DNA of 52,791 nucleotides from Elusimicrobiota bacterium (lineage in GTDB: Bacteria; Elusimicrobiota; Elusimicrobia; UBA1565; UBA9628): contig JACPOW010000021.1 of assembly GCA_016191335.1 (NCBI GenBank), forward strand, positions 1 to 52,791. The letters are read 5' to 3'. The translations under genes and the position numbers were made by a program. The notes beneath the pieces are model-generated. The model saw only the letters and a list, made by a program, of their open reading frames with translations. It did no database searches and had not been told where the DNA came from. This document shows positions 39,529-47,032 of this stretch, in pieces (the first letter of the stretch is position 1; the number at the start of each line of letters is the position of its first letter).

Positions 39529-40041
39529 TCAGGGGTTGGCGGTGAAGTAGCCGGTGAGCGTGGCGAACTGGTTGACCCAGACGAAGGACGACGAGGCGTA
39601 CTGGTTGACGAACACGCTCCCGTCGAGGCGCACGGTCCCGGCGGTCCTCCCGTCGCGGCCGTACAGCGTGCCGTAGCCGCTGACGAACGCCGAGCCGGAC
39701 ACGAAGCCGCCGCCGTTCTGGCAGGAGCCGCTGAGGTTCACGTAGCCGGAGACGGGCACGTAGCCGTTGACGCCGTCGGGACCGTTGACGGGCATGTTCG
39801 CCGTCAGGTTCACCGACCCGTTCATCCAGCCGCTGCCGTTCTGGGGCGCGCTGCAGTACAGGTAGCCCGAGCCGGACAAGGTGCCGCTGGCCGAGACGTA
39901 GGACGAGGACGTCGCGGCGGCGCGCGGCGCGTCGACGGCCTTCGCCGTCGCGACCGGCACGACGACCGCGGGCGCGTCGACGGGAAGAGGGGCTCCGATC
40001 TGGGAGGCGATGAGCGCGGCGGCGGCCATGATGTTGTTCAT
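39529..40041 (-). CDS. Exported protein with Gly/Ser/Val-Tyr beta repeats
   Basis: This encodes 170 residues. The N-terminal hydrophobic stretch MNNIMAAAALIASQIGAPL may be a weak signal peptide. From residue 49 the chain alternates short segments such as VSASGTLSGSGYLYC, MNGSVNLTAN, VSGYVNLSGSC, VSGSAFVSGYGTLYG, VRLDGSVFVNQY and VNQFATLTGYF. This regular 'xVxGxxxLxG' rhythm looks like a beta-solenoid or polymer-type fold. Two Cys (in YLYC and SGSC) could form a disulfide. No family is recognised. It has a -10 hexamer exactly six bases before its ATG and is separate from the parA operon. Confidence 0.65.
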   Translation of the reverse strand: MNNIMAAAALIASQIGAPLPVDAPAVVVPVATAKAVDAPRAAATSSSYVSASGTLSGSGYLYCSAPQNGSGWMNGSVNLTANMPVNGPDGVNGYVPVSGYVNLSGSCQNGGGFVSGSAFVSGYGTLYGRDGRTAGTVRLDGSVFVNQYASSSFVWVNQFATLTGYFTANP

Positions 40042-40077
40042 GCGCCGATTCTACCCGAAAGGCCCAGCCCGAGTCCA
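40042..40077 (-). promoter_or_regulatory. Leaderless-type promoter of the beta-repeat protein gene
   Basis: On the minus strand TGGACT (40077-40072), an 18-bp spacer and TAGAAT (40053-40048) are followed by exactly six bases and the ATG at 40041. No Shine-Dalgarno is possible in a transcript starting at the expected place. Confidence 0.6.
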
Positions 40078-40088
40078 GGCCTAACGGA

Positions 40089-40946
40089 CTAGGGCCAGGC
40101 GGCGGGGATCTCGAGCTTGCCCCGCAGGTCCTTCTCCATCGAGGTCATGCAGGTCTTCACAGACGCGGGAGCCATCGCCGGGACCTTGAAGAACTCGCGC
40201 AGGCGCTTCCAGCCCTCTCGCCCGCGGCCGAGGACCGAGTAGTCGTAGTAGGTCGAGATGGCGAGGCCCAGGTACTCCCCCGCGTTCTTCTCGAGCTCGT
40301 CCTTGAGGCGGGCGAGCGCTTTCTCCTTGCGGGCGATCTCCGCCGTGTAGAAGCCGGGGTTCTTCGCCGACACGTCCACGAAGGCGCCTTCGCGCGGGGC
40401 GTGCAAAGTCGTCTTGAACGCGGTGCGCGAGATCGTGCCGAAGTCCTCGCAGCCCATCGACAGGTAGCGCCCGAGCGGGAGCTCGCGGGCCGCGACGACG
40501 GGGCCGCTCTCCAGGCGCAAGAAGCGGCCCTCGGGGAAGGTGGCCACGCGCTCGATCTTGAAGCGCTTCCAGCGCAGGACGTTGAGCTCGGTGGCGCCCA
40601 AAGAGGCCCGGGTCGCGCGATAGGCCACGGTCAGGGAGCCGTCGTGGAACATGTCGGCGAAGCGGCCGGCCGGCGACGGGTCGAACTCGAGGCGTTCGAC
40701 CGTCGAAGGGTGCGTGAAGCCGAGGTAAGCCTTCCCCTTGGCGACGACGTAGACCTCGAGGCGGTCGGCCCCGCCTTCGGCGGGGCTGTAGATGACCGCC
40801 GAGGCGGAGAGGCCGCCGTTCGTCCCGTCGACGCGCTCGCGGGCGTTGTAGCCTTTGGTCAGCCAGGCGGCGTCGATGGCGGCGAAGGGGCCGGCCGCCT
40901 CGGCCGCCGCGAATGAGGCCGCGGCCAGGACCAAGGCGAGGATCAT
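40089..40946 (-). CDS. Exported protein of unknown function
   Basis: This encodes 285 residues from the ATG at 40946, preferred because it overlaps the asd stop (ATGA) and gives a clean signal peptide (MILALVLAAASFAAAEAAG). The mature chain has an early beta-rich half (VIYSPAEGGADRLEVYVVAKGKAYLGFTHP, LTVAYRATR) and a Lys/Glu-rich helical part near the C-terminus (ARKEKALARLKDELEKNAG). Two Cys (MGCEDF, VKTCMTSM) may pair. No family is recognised. It is the last gene of the parA-parB-asd group; a link to chromosome segregation is unlikely. Confidence 0.7.
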   Translation of the reverse strand: MILALVLAAASFAAAEAAGPFAAIDAAWLTKGYNARERVDGTNGGLSASAVIYSPAEGGADRLEVYVVAKGKAYLGFTHPSTVERLEFDPSPAGRFADMFHDGSLTVAYRATRASLGATELNVLRWKRFKIERVATFPEGRFLRLESGPVVAARELPLGRYLSMGCEDFGTISRTAFKTTLHAPREGAFVDVSAKNPGFYTAEIARKEKALARLKDELEKNAGEYLGLAISTYYDYSVLGRGREGWKRLREFFKVPAMAPASVKTCMTSMEKDLRGKLEIPAAWP

Positions 40947-41998
40947 CGGGGCCGGCGCGACAGCCAACCGCGCCGGCGCAGCTCCTCGGCGACCTGCACC
41001 GAGTTGAGGGCCGCGCCCTTGAGCAGGTTGTCGGAAGTGATCCAGAGCGCCAGCTCCCTCGCCGTGGCGCCGCGGCGCAGGCGGCCGGCGTACACGGGGC
41101 CCAGGCCTCCCGCCGAGCGCGGCGTGGGGTAGTCCCCCTCGCGGCTCAGGACGAGGCCCGGGGTCCGCGCGAGGAGCGCGCGGGCGCGGGACAGCGTCAC
41201 CGGCCGGGCCAAGGTGAGCCAGGCGGCCAGCGCGTGGCCGCGGACCGAGGGCACGCGCACGGCGGTCGCGGAGACCTTGAGCGCGGGCGCGGACCAGATC
41301 TTGCGCAGCTCGGCGGCGACCTTGGTCTCCTCGCTCGAGTAGCCGTCGGCGCCGAAGCGTCCGACCTGGGGGATCGCGTTGTAAGCGATCGCGCGCGGGA
41401 GGACGGAAGACTTGCCGGGGCCGAGCACGGGGGCGCGGCCATCGCGCTCGGTCCGCAGCCCCGCCAGCGCCGAGTGCTGCGAGAACAACTCGGCCAAGGC
41501 CGCCTTGCCGGCTCCGGAGACGGCCTGGTAGGAGGCGAGGCGGACCTCGCGGACGCCGATGAGCTCGTGGAGGAGAGCGCCGGCGACGGCCAAACCCGTC
41601 ATGGTGCAGTTCGGGCCCGCGATCAAACGGCGGTCGCGTCTCAAGGCCGAGCCGTTCACCTCGGGGATCACCAGCGGAATATTCCTGTTCAACCTGAACG
41701 CCGCGCTGTCGTCGATGGTCCAGACGCCGGCCTTCGCGAGAGCGGGCGCCAGCTCGAGGGCGACCTCGTCGGAGCTGACGAGGAAGACGAGGTCGCAGGA
41801 CCGCAGAGCGGCGGCCGAGACCCCGGGGGCGGGGATCGCGCGCCCCTGGAAGCGCACCGAGGAGGCGGCCCGGCCGGAGGAGAACGGGCGCAGCTCGCCG
41901 ACGGGGAAGCGGCGCTTCTCGAGCAATGCGACGAGCTCCCGGCCGACCATGCCGGTGGCGCCGACGACGCCGACGGCGAGCCCGCTACCGGGGCGCAT
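40943..41998 (-). CDS. asd: Aspartate-semialdehyde dehydrogenase
   Basis: This encodes 351 residues. It reduces aspartyl-phosphate to aspartate semialdehyde, the entry to Lys, diaminopimelate, Met and Thr synthesis. VGVVGATGMVGRELVALLEKRRFP is the NADP-binding N-terminus. SSGRAASSV, IDDSAAFR, VIPEVNGSAL and the catalytic AGPNCTMTGLA (Cys) are present. YQAVSGAGKAAL and the substrate-binding VRVPSVRGHA are also intact. EVALELAPALAKAGVWTIDDSAAFR is the bacterial Asd pattern. Its start lies within the end of the preceding exported-protein gene, with a 14-bp overlap. Confidence 0.95.
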   Translation of the reverse strand: MRPGSGLAVGVVGATGMVGRELVALLEKRRFPVGELRPFSSGRAASSVRFQGRAIPAPGVSAAALRSCDLVFLVSSDEVALELAPALAKAGVWTIDDSAAFRLNRNIPLVIPEVNGSALRRDRRLIAGPNCTMTGLAVAGALLHELIGVREVRLASYQAVSGAGKAALAELFSQHSALAGLRTERDGRAPVLGPGKSSVLPRAIAYNAIPQVGRFGADGYSSEETKVAAELRKIWSAPALKVSATAVRVPSVRGHALAAWLTLARPVTLSRARALLARTPGLVLSREGDYPTPRSAGGLGPVYAGRLRRGATARELALWITSDNLLKGAALNSVQVAEELRRRGWLSRRPR

Positions 41999-42983
41999 AG
42001 GGAATCATGTAGCCGTCCGAGACGCCGACGGCCCCGGAGATGTCGCGGGCCGCGCCGCGCAGGAAGGAGCCGGGCGCGGGAGCCTTGTCCGGCGAGAGCG
42101 AGAACGTGTACGGCGGGCGGCGCTGGATGCGGGAGGCGCGCTGCCATTCGAGCTGGTCGCGAGAGGACTCGACCCACGCCTCGGCGACGTCCTCTCCGGC
42201 GGCGGAGAAGCGCACGATCACGCGCTTGCCGGCGCGCGCGACGCTGAAGTCGGCGACGGAGACGGCGGGCTCCTCCGGCCCGGGAGGCACGAGCTTGATG
42301 GCGATGGCGGGGGCCAAGGTGTTGAGCGGGGTCTCGAGCGACGCGCCCCGGGAGCGGGGCGGCACGCCCTGGATCGAGCGGTTGAGCCAGGCGCGGGTCT
42401 CCCCCCCCGGCTCCTCGAGGTCGGCGGCGGCCAGGATCGGCGCGCTCGAGGCCTTCGTGAAATAATTCGTCGGCGACCAGACGATCAGGTAGTTCGGCGC
42501 GGTGAAGCTCACCTGCGACAGCGGCACCTCGGCCCAGAACCATTCTCCGGCGCCCACGCCGTCGACGCGCGCCTGCGCGTCGGCCTCGGCGGGGATGTCC
42601 TTGGTCTCGGCGAGGAAGAAGCTCTGCTCCGAGGTCCACGCGGGAGAGGCGGAGATGCCCGCGTACACTTTCCCGGGGATGGTCTCGCGCAGCCACGGCT
42701 TGTCCGGCACGGGCCGGGTCTTGGCGCGCCCGAGCTTGGCGCCGATGAAGGCGTGCGTGAAGTCTCCCGCGGGAGCCGGGGGCAGCTTCACGATCCAGGC
42801 GTTGTTGAAGCCGACGTACCAGTTGGCGTCGGGGCCCCCGTCCGCGAACCGGCCGTACTCATGGAGGCTGGGAGCGATGGTGACGATGGTCGGGACGATC
42901 GAGCTCGTGGAGAGCGTCGCCGGCAGGCCGTCCGCCGCGGCCGCGGTCAGGGCCGCCGCGAGGGATAAATATTGAATTATCAT
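41985..42983 (-). CDS. Exported protein of unknown function, possible beta-sandwich
   Basis: This encodes 332 residues. The start MIIQYLSLAAALTAAAADG is a short signal peptide. The chain is rich in Trp, Pro and Tyr (DANWYVGFNNAWIVKLPPAPAG, GAGEWFWAEVPLSQVSFTAPNYLIVWSP) with a C-terminal segment (VSVADFSVARAGKRVIVRFSAAGEDVAEAWVE) resembling an Ig/FN3-like strand pattern. This could be a carbohydrate-binding or adhesion protein, but no family is certain. The ATG shares one base with the parB stop (TAATG), so translation is coupled to parB. The first 15 codons are AT-richer than the rest. Confidence 0.72.
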   Translation of the reverse strand: MIIQYLSLAAALTAAAADGLPATLSTSSIVPTIVTIAPSLHEYGRFADGGPDANWYVGFNNAWIVKLPPAPAGDFTHAFIGAKLGRAKTRPVPDKPWLRETIPGKVYAGISASPAWTSEQSFFLAETKDIPAEADAQARVDGVGAGEWFWAEVPLSQVSFTAPNYLIVWSPTNYFTKASSAPILAAADLEEPGGETRAWLNRSIQGVPPRSRGASLETPLNTLAPAIAIKLVPPGPEEPAVSVADFSVARAGKRVIVRFSAAGEDVAEAWVESSRDQLEWQRASRIQRRPPYTFSLSPDKAPAPGSFLRGAARDISGAVGVSDGYMIPYAPR

Positions 42984-43891
42984 TATTTTTTAAGCACCTT
43001 TAGTATGCGGTCGAAATCCTCGAAGGAAAAATAGGAGATCTGGATGGAGCCTTTCGACGCGTCCTTCTTCGCGCGGATGACGACCTTGGTGCCGAGCACC
43101 TGCTGGAGCGACTCCTCGAGCGCGCGCAGGTCGGCGGGTTTGGCCTCCGCCTTCTTTCCCTTGGACGGCGTCTCCGGCGCGATGGGGCCCGCCTCCATCT
43201 CGCGCGCCAACGCCTCGGTCTCGCGGACGGACAGCTTGTTGGCGACCAGTTTTTGGAAGACGGCGTGGCGGAGGTTCGCGTCGGTGATGGTCAGCAAAGC
43301 GCGGCCATGGCCTTCGGTGACCTGTCCGTATTGAAGGGCCTTCTGGATCTCCTCGGACAGCTCGAGCAGCCGCAAGGTGTTGGAGATCGTCGCCTTCGAC
43401 TTCCCCACCTCCTCGGCGAGCGCGGTCTGATTGATGCCGAACTCCTTCATCAGACGCAGGTAGCCGAGGGCGACCTCGATCGGGTTGAGGTCCGCGCGTT
43501 GGAGGTTCTCGATGAGGGTCAGCGCCATGCGGTGCTTCTCGTCCCGCGGCTCGCGGACGACGACGTCGATCTCCTTAAGACCGGCCAGCTGGGTGGCGCG
43601 CCATCGCCGCTCCCCCGCGATCAGCTCATAGGAGCGGGTCGCGACGTCGAAGGAGACCACGATGGGCTGGGCCAGGCCGTGCTGCTTGATCGAGGTGGCG
43701 AGCTCGGTCAGCGCCTCGGGCTCGAAGTGGCGCCGGGGCTGGAGGTGGTTGGGGCGGATCTTCTCGACGGGAACCCGCGTGATGCCGTTCGTCGAAGAAG
43801 ATATAACGGAAGCGTTGGCCGCCGGTGCGGCCGACGCGGGCGCGCCGGGGATGAGGGCCGAGAGGCCGCGGCCGAGGGCTTTGCGGGTCAT
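42983..43891 (-). CDS. parB: Chromosome partitioning protein ParB
   Basis: This encodes 302 residues. It binds parS near the origin and spreads as a CTP-dependent clamp. The N-terminal ParA-interaction motif KALGRGLSALIP is followed by the ParB/Srx CTPase domain with VEKIRPNHLQPRRHFEPEAL, ELIAGERRWRATQLAG (box II) and ENLQRADLNPIEVALGY. The helix-turn-helix NQTALAEEVGKSKATISNTLRLLEL and a C-terminal dimerisation domain complete it. The linker 230-250 is Lys/Pro/Glu-rich. The start overlaps the parA stop by 4 bp. Confidence 0.97.
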   Translation of the reverse strand: MTRKALGRGLSALIPGAPASAAPAANASVISSSTNGITRVPVEKIRPNHLQPRRHFEPEALTELATSIKQHGLAQPIVVSFDVATRSYELIAGERRWRATQLAGLKEIDVVVREPRDEKHRMALTLIENLQRADLNPIEVALGYLRLMKEFGINQTALAEEVGKSKATISNTLRLLELSEEIQKALQYGQVTEGHGRALLTITDANLRHAVFQKLVANKLSVRETEALAREMEAGPIAPETPSKGKKAEAKPADLRALEESLQQVLGTKVVIRAKKDASKGSIQISYFSFEDFDRILKVLKK

Positions 43892-44703
43892 GCTGGATTC
43901 TCCGTGGTTTCAGGTGTAACGGGCGACGGCGGGGTGGACAGGCCGCGCCGGGACAGGAACTCCCGGGCGAAGGCCATGTACGCCTCGGCGCCCTTGGACT
44001 TGGCGTCGTACTGGAAGATGCTCTGGCCGAACCCCGGGGCCTCGGCCAGGCGGATGTTCCGGGGGATGATGGACTGGAACATCTTGGGGCCGAAGAACTT
44101 GCTGACCTCGTCCCGGACCTGGTTGGACAAGGTCATCCGGGAGTCGAACATGGTCAGGACCCCCCCCTCGGTCTCCAATTTCGGGTTCAAAGCGCTTTTC
44201 ACTCTGTCCACAGCCCCTGTGAATTGCGCCAATCCTTCCATGGAGTAGTACTCCCCCTGGATCGGAATGACGATTTTATCCGCGGAATTGAGGGCATTGA
44301 CGGTCAAAAGCCCTAGGGACGGCGGGCAATCGATGACCACGAAGGCGAACCTGTTTTTGACCGCCGAAAGGGCTCCTTTGAGCCGGCTTTCCCGGGCCAG
44401 GGCCGAAACGAGCTCGATTTCCGCCCCCGCCAGGTCGTTATTGGCCCCCGCCGCGGACAGTTTCGGCAGCGGGGACTGCTTGATGGTCTTTTCCAGGGGC
44501 AGGAGGTCGACCAGGACATCGTACATGTTGGGGTCGAATTCGCGCTTGTCGAAACCCACCCCGGAGGTGGCGTTGCCTTGCGGGTCCATGTCGATCAGCA
44601 GGGTTTCGTGACCAAGAACGGCCAAAGCCGAGGCCAGATTGACGGCGGTGGTGGTCTTTCCCACCCCCCCTTTCTGGTTTGCGATCGCGATTATTTCAAC
44701 CAT
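43888..44703 (-). CDS. parA: Chromosome partitioning ATPase ParA (Soj)
   Basis: This encodes 271 residues, a small chromosomal ParA without an N-terminal HTH. Deviant Walker A KGGVGKTTT lies at 11-19 (IANQKGGVGKTTTAVNLASAL). DMDPQGNATSG (A') and VVIDCPPSLGLLTVNAL (Walker B) follow, and VLTMFDSRMTLSNQV sits near residue 190. It drives origin segregation with ParB. It is the first gene of the operon. Two 18-bp repeats lie in its leader, at the predicted transcription start, which suggests control by ParB or ParA. Confidence 0.97.
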   Translation of the reverse strand: MVEIIAIANQKGGVGKTTTAVNLASALAVLGHETLLIDMDPQGNATSGVGFDKREFDPNMYDVLVDLLPLEKTIKQSPLPKLSAAGANNDLAGAEIELVSALARESRLKGALSAVKNRFAFVVIDCPPSLGLLTVNALNSADKIVIPIQGEYYSMEGLAQFTGAVDRVKSALNPKLETEGGVLTMFDSRMTLSNQVRDEVSKFFGPKMFQSIIPRNIRLAEAPGFGQSIFQYDAKSKGAEAYMAFAREFLSRRGLSTPPSPVTPETTENPA

Positions 44704-44707
44704 AGCG

Positions 44708-44763
44708 TGTTTACTCGTGAAAACTTGTTTTTCTGACGCCGAACCTGTTTACTCGTGAAAACT
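44708..44763. repeat. Two 18-bp direct repeats, parS-like, in the parA leader
   Basis: TGTTTACTCGTGAAAACT occurs identically at 44708-44725 and 44746-44763, 38 bp apart start to start. Its core GTTTACTCGTGAAAAC is an imperfect palindrome with half-site GTGAAAAC, resembling the GTGAAAC half-site of canonical parS. Both copies lie between the predicted parA start point and the parA ATG. Confidence 0.75.
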
Positions 44764-44769
44764 CCACTG

Positions 44770-44798
44770 ATGTTAGCATGTGGCCCCAAAGTTGTCAA
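44770..44798 (-). promoter_or_regulatory. parA promoter (TTGACA-17-TAACAT)
   Basis: On the minus strand TTGACA (44798-44793), a 17-bp spacer and TAACAT (44775-44770) predict a start near 44763, at the edge of the outer repeat. This puts both repeats in the leader, where a bound protein would block transcription. Confidence 0.75.
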
Positions 44799-44890
44799 GG
44801 CTTAGCCATCTTGTTGTTTTATATCTTTACGGACTCCTCAGTGTTGTTAAGTGTTATTAGTTGATTGTGCGTGAGGCCGCCCTCCCGGGC

Positions 44891-44925
44891 TGGACAGTTT
44901 TGCGGTTATATCTTACACTCAGCCC
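44891..44925 (+). promoter_or_regulatory. Leaderless-type promoter of the glutamine-synthetase-like gene
   Basis: TGGACA (44891-44896), a 17-bp spacer and TACACT (44914-44919) are followed by exactly six bases and the ATG at 44926. Together with the same arrangement at 13695 (TTGATT-17-TACACT-N6-ATG), this is the clearest case of the recurrent start design. Confidence 0.7.
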
Positions 44926-46275
44926 ATGAACAACGCCGCGTCCTTGCTCGCCGCCATCAAGAAAGGGAAGTTCCACACCGTGATCCTCGCGATGCCCGAC
45001 ATGCAGGGCCGCTGGATCGGAAAACGCTTCACCGCGCGGCACTTCGCCAAGTCGGTCGCGGCGCACGGCACCCACGCCTGCGCCTATCTGCTCACCGTCG
45101 ACATGGAGATGGACCCCGTCCCGGGGTTCGCGCTGACGAGCTGGGACAAGGGCTATCAGGATTTCGCGCTCGTGCCCGATTTCTCGACGTGGCGCGGCCT
45201 CGCCTGGCTGCCCGGCACCGCCTTGGTCGTCGCCGACGTCCTCGACGCCGCGCACGAGAAGACGATCGCCGTGGCGCCGCGCCAGATCCTCAAGGACCAG
45301 GTCGCCCGGGCGGCGGCGAAAGGCTGGTCGCTGAAGATGGCGACCGAGCTCGAGTTCTACCTCCTGCGGGAGACCTACGAATCCGCCCAGAAGAAGAACT
45401 GGACGGGGCTCGAGCATTACGGCACCTACATCGAGGACTATCACATCCTGCAGGGAACCCGGGAGGAGCCGGTGGTGGGGGAGATCCGCAACCTCATGGA
45501 AGCCTCCGGCGTGCCCATCGAGAACTCCAAGGGCGAATGGGGGCCGGGCCAGCACGAGATCAACCTCGAGTACTCCGACCCCGTCGGGATGGCCGACCTC
45601 CACACCGTGTACAAGCACGGCGCCAAGGAGATCGCGATGCAGAAGGGCGCGTCGCTGACCTTCATGGCCAAGTACAGCGACAAGCTCGCGGGCTCCTCGT
45701 GCCACATCCACGCGAGCCTGTGGGACAAGGCGGGCCGCCGCTCCGCGTTCTCGTCGGGGGGGAAGCCCACGAAGGAGTTCCGCTGGTTCCTCGGCGGCCA
45801 GATGGCGCTCGCTCGCGAGTTTTCCTTGATGTTCGCTCCGACGGTCAACTCCTATAAGAGGTACCAGGCCGCGACCTTCGCGCCGACGCGCATCGCCTGG
45901 GCGCGCGACAACCGCACCTGCGGCTTCCGCGTCGTCGGGGAGGGGGACTCCCTGCGCATCGAGAACCGCCTCCCGGGAGCCGACGCCAACCCGTACCTGG
46001 CGCTGGCGGCGACGATCGCGGCGGGGCTTCACGGCATCGAGAAGAAGATCGACCCGCCGGCCGAGCTCGCCGGCGACGCCTACAAGGCGAACGTGTCTCC
46101 CGTGCCCAAGACTTTGACCGAGGCCATCGGCCTCTTCGAGAAGTCGGCCGCGGCGAAGGCCGCGTTCGGCGACGCGGTCCACGCGCATTACCTGCACGCG
46201 GCCAAGGCCGAGCAGGCCGCGTCCGACCGCGCCGTCTCCGACTGGGAGCGCGGCCGCTACTTCGAGAGGATTTGA
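44926..46275 (+). CDS. Glutamine-synthetase-family ligase, possibly gamma-glutamyl-polyamine type
   Basis: This encodes 449 residues in the GlnA fold. An N-terminal beta-grasp domain (1-95) is followed by metal-binding TELEFYLL, ENSKGEWGPGQHEINLEYSD and AGSSCHIHASLWD. NRTCGFRVVG and RIENRLPGADANPYLALAATI complete the ATP-binding site. The GPGQHEIN and LRIENRLPGADANPY variants differ from housekeeping GlnA and match GlnA-like enzymes that glutamylate amines (putrescine, ethanolamine). No adenylylation-site Tyr of GlnA type I is visible. With speD, speE and an agmatinase-like gene nearby, a polyamine substrate is reasonable but unproven. Confidence 0.8.
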   Translation: MNNAASLLAAIKKGKFHTVILAMPDMQGRWIGKRFTARHFAKSVAAHGTHACAYLLTVDMEMDPVPGFALTSWDKGYQDFALVPDFSTWRGLAWLPGTALVVADVLDAAHEKTIAVAPRQILKDQVARAAAKGWSLKMATELEFYLLRETYESAQKKNWTGLEHYGTYIEDYHILQGTREEPVVGEIRNLMEASGVPIENSKGEWGPGQHEINLEYSDPVGMADLHTVYKHGAKEIAMQKGASLTFMAKYSDKLAGSSCHIHASLWDKAGRRSAFSSGGKPTKEFRWFLGGQMALAREFSLMFAPTVNSYKRYQAATFAPTRIAWARDNRTCGFRVVGEGDSLRIENRLPGADANPYLALAATIAAGLHGIEKKIDPPAELAGDAYKANVSPVPKTLTEAIGLFEKSAAAKAAFGDAVHAHYLHAAKAEQAASDRAVSDWERGRYFERI

Positions 46276-46688
46276 GCAAGACCCCTTTCCAGGCGTCGCC
46301 GGGTTGGCTGCGGGATGTGGCGTACCTCGGTCTCCTGCCGCCGTTCGTCCACGTCTGCGCCACGGTCCTCTTCGGCCTCGAGGCCGAGGGCTCGGGCTAC
46401 ATGCTGTTCTCGTCGATCATGGCCGCCGGGGCGACGGGGATGTTCCTGCGGAAATCGAGGTACGCCTGGTTCCTGGGAGCTCTGTCCGGGGCGTGGCCCG
46501 CGGCGCTGGCGACGTGGCGGCGGTGGTATTGGGCGCTGGACATGCCTTCCCCCGGAGGCGCGGCCCAGTCTCTGGTCGGAGCGCTGGGCTGGACCGACGC
46601 CTCGGCGGCCATGGCCGTGGCCGTCGTGCTCCTCCCGTGCGGGGTCGTCGGGTGGTTGTGGAGATTGAAGAACAGCGACTTCGAATGA
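46272..46688 (+). CDS. Small membrane protein of unknown function
   Basis: This encodes 138 residues from a TTG overlapping the previous stop (TTGA). There are four hydrophobic segments (about 15-35, 42-58, 66-82, 108-128). The sequence is rich in Trp, Ala and Gly (FLGALSGAWPAALATWRRWYWALD) without charged catalytic motifs. No family is recognised. It may be a carrier-like or simple membrane component linked to the upstream ligase by translational coupling, but nothing more can be read. Confidence 0.6.
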   Translation: MSKTPFQASPGWLRDVAYLGLLPPFVHVCATVLFGLEAEGSGYMLFSSIMAAGATGMFLRKSRYAWFLGALSGAWPAALATWRRWYWALDMPSPGGAAQSLVGALGWTDASAAMAVAVVLLPCGVVGWLWRLKNSDFE

Positions 46689-46710
46689 GGACAAGCGCTT
46701 AAGCCGTTCG

Positions 46711-46735
46711 TATAATGAGGAAGAAGGGGGGAACC
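46711..46735 (+). promoter_or_regulatory. Promoter and ribosome site of the heptad-repeat protein gene
   Basis: TATAAT (46711-46716) is preceded at 17 bp by AGGACA. It is followed by an AAGGGGGG ribosome site before the ATG at 46736. An in-frame ATG at 46715 overlaps the -10 and is not used, in my reading. This promoter is of the leadered type, so both designs occur in one region. Confidence 0.6.
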
Positions 46736-47029
46736 ATGATCAAAACCATTTTTTCCGCGGCGCTTTTGAGCCTCGCGCTGTCCGTTCCGATCGGCGCCTC
46801 CGCGCAGGACGAGTCCAATAAGCCGGTCGAGACTCCGTCCGGCGTGACGCCGGCGCAGCCGGGCGCCCCCGGCGACGGGGCGACCCCGGCCAGCCCCGCG
46901 CTCGAGAACCGCGGCAAGCGCGTCGAAAGGCAGGGGAAAAAGATCGAGAAGAAAGGCGAGCGGCTCCAGCGCCAGGGCGAGAACATGCAGAAGCGGGGCG
47001 AGCGCCTGCAGCGCCGCGGCCGGCGCTGA
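46736..47029 (+). CDS. Small exported protein with Gly-centred heptad repeats
   Basis: This encodes 97 residues. A signal peptide (MIKTIFSAALLSLALSVPIGASAQ, cleavage at about 24) and a Pro/Gly/Ala linker are followed by about five tandem heptads: ERQGKKI, EKKGERL, QRQGENM, QKRGERL and QRRGRR. Each has basic or Gln residues, a central Gly at position 4 and a hydrophobic or aliphatic last position. The regularity implies a helical or coiled-coil rod, unusual because Gly recurs on one face. The basic tail could bind DNA, lipids or anionic polysaccharide. No family is recognised. The epimerase gene starts 3 bp after its stop. Confidence 0.7.
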   Translation: MIKTIFSAALLSLALSVPIGASAQDESNKPVETPSGVTPAQPGAPGDGATPASPALENRGKRVERQGKKIEKKGERLQRQGENMQKRGERLQRRGRR

Positions 47030-47032
47030 GCG

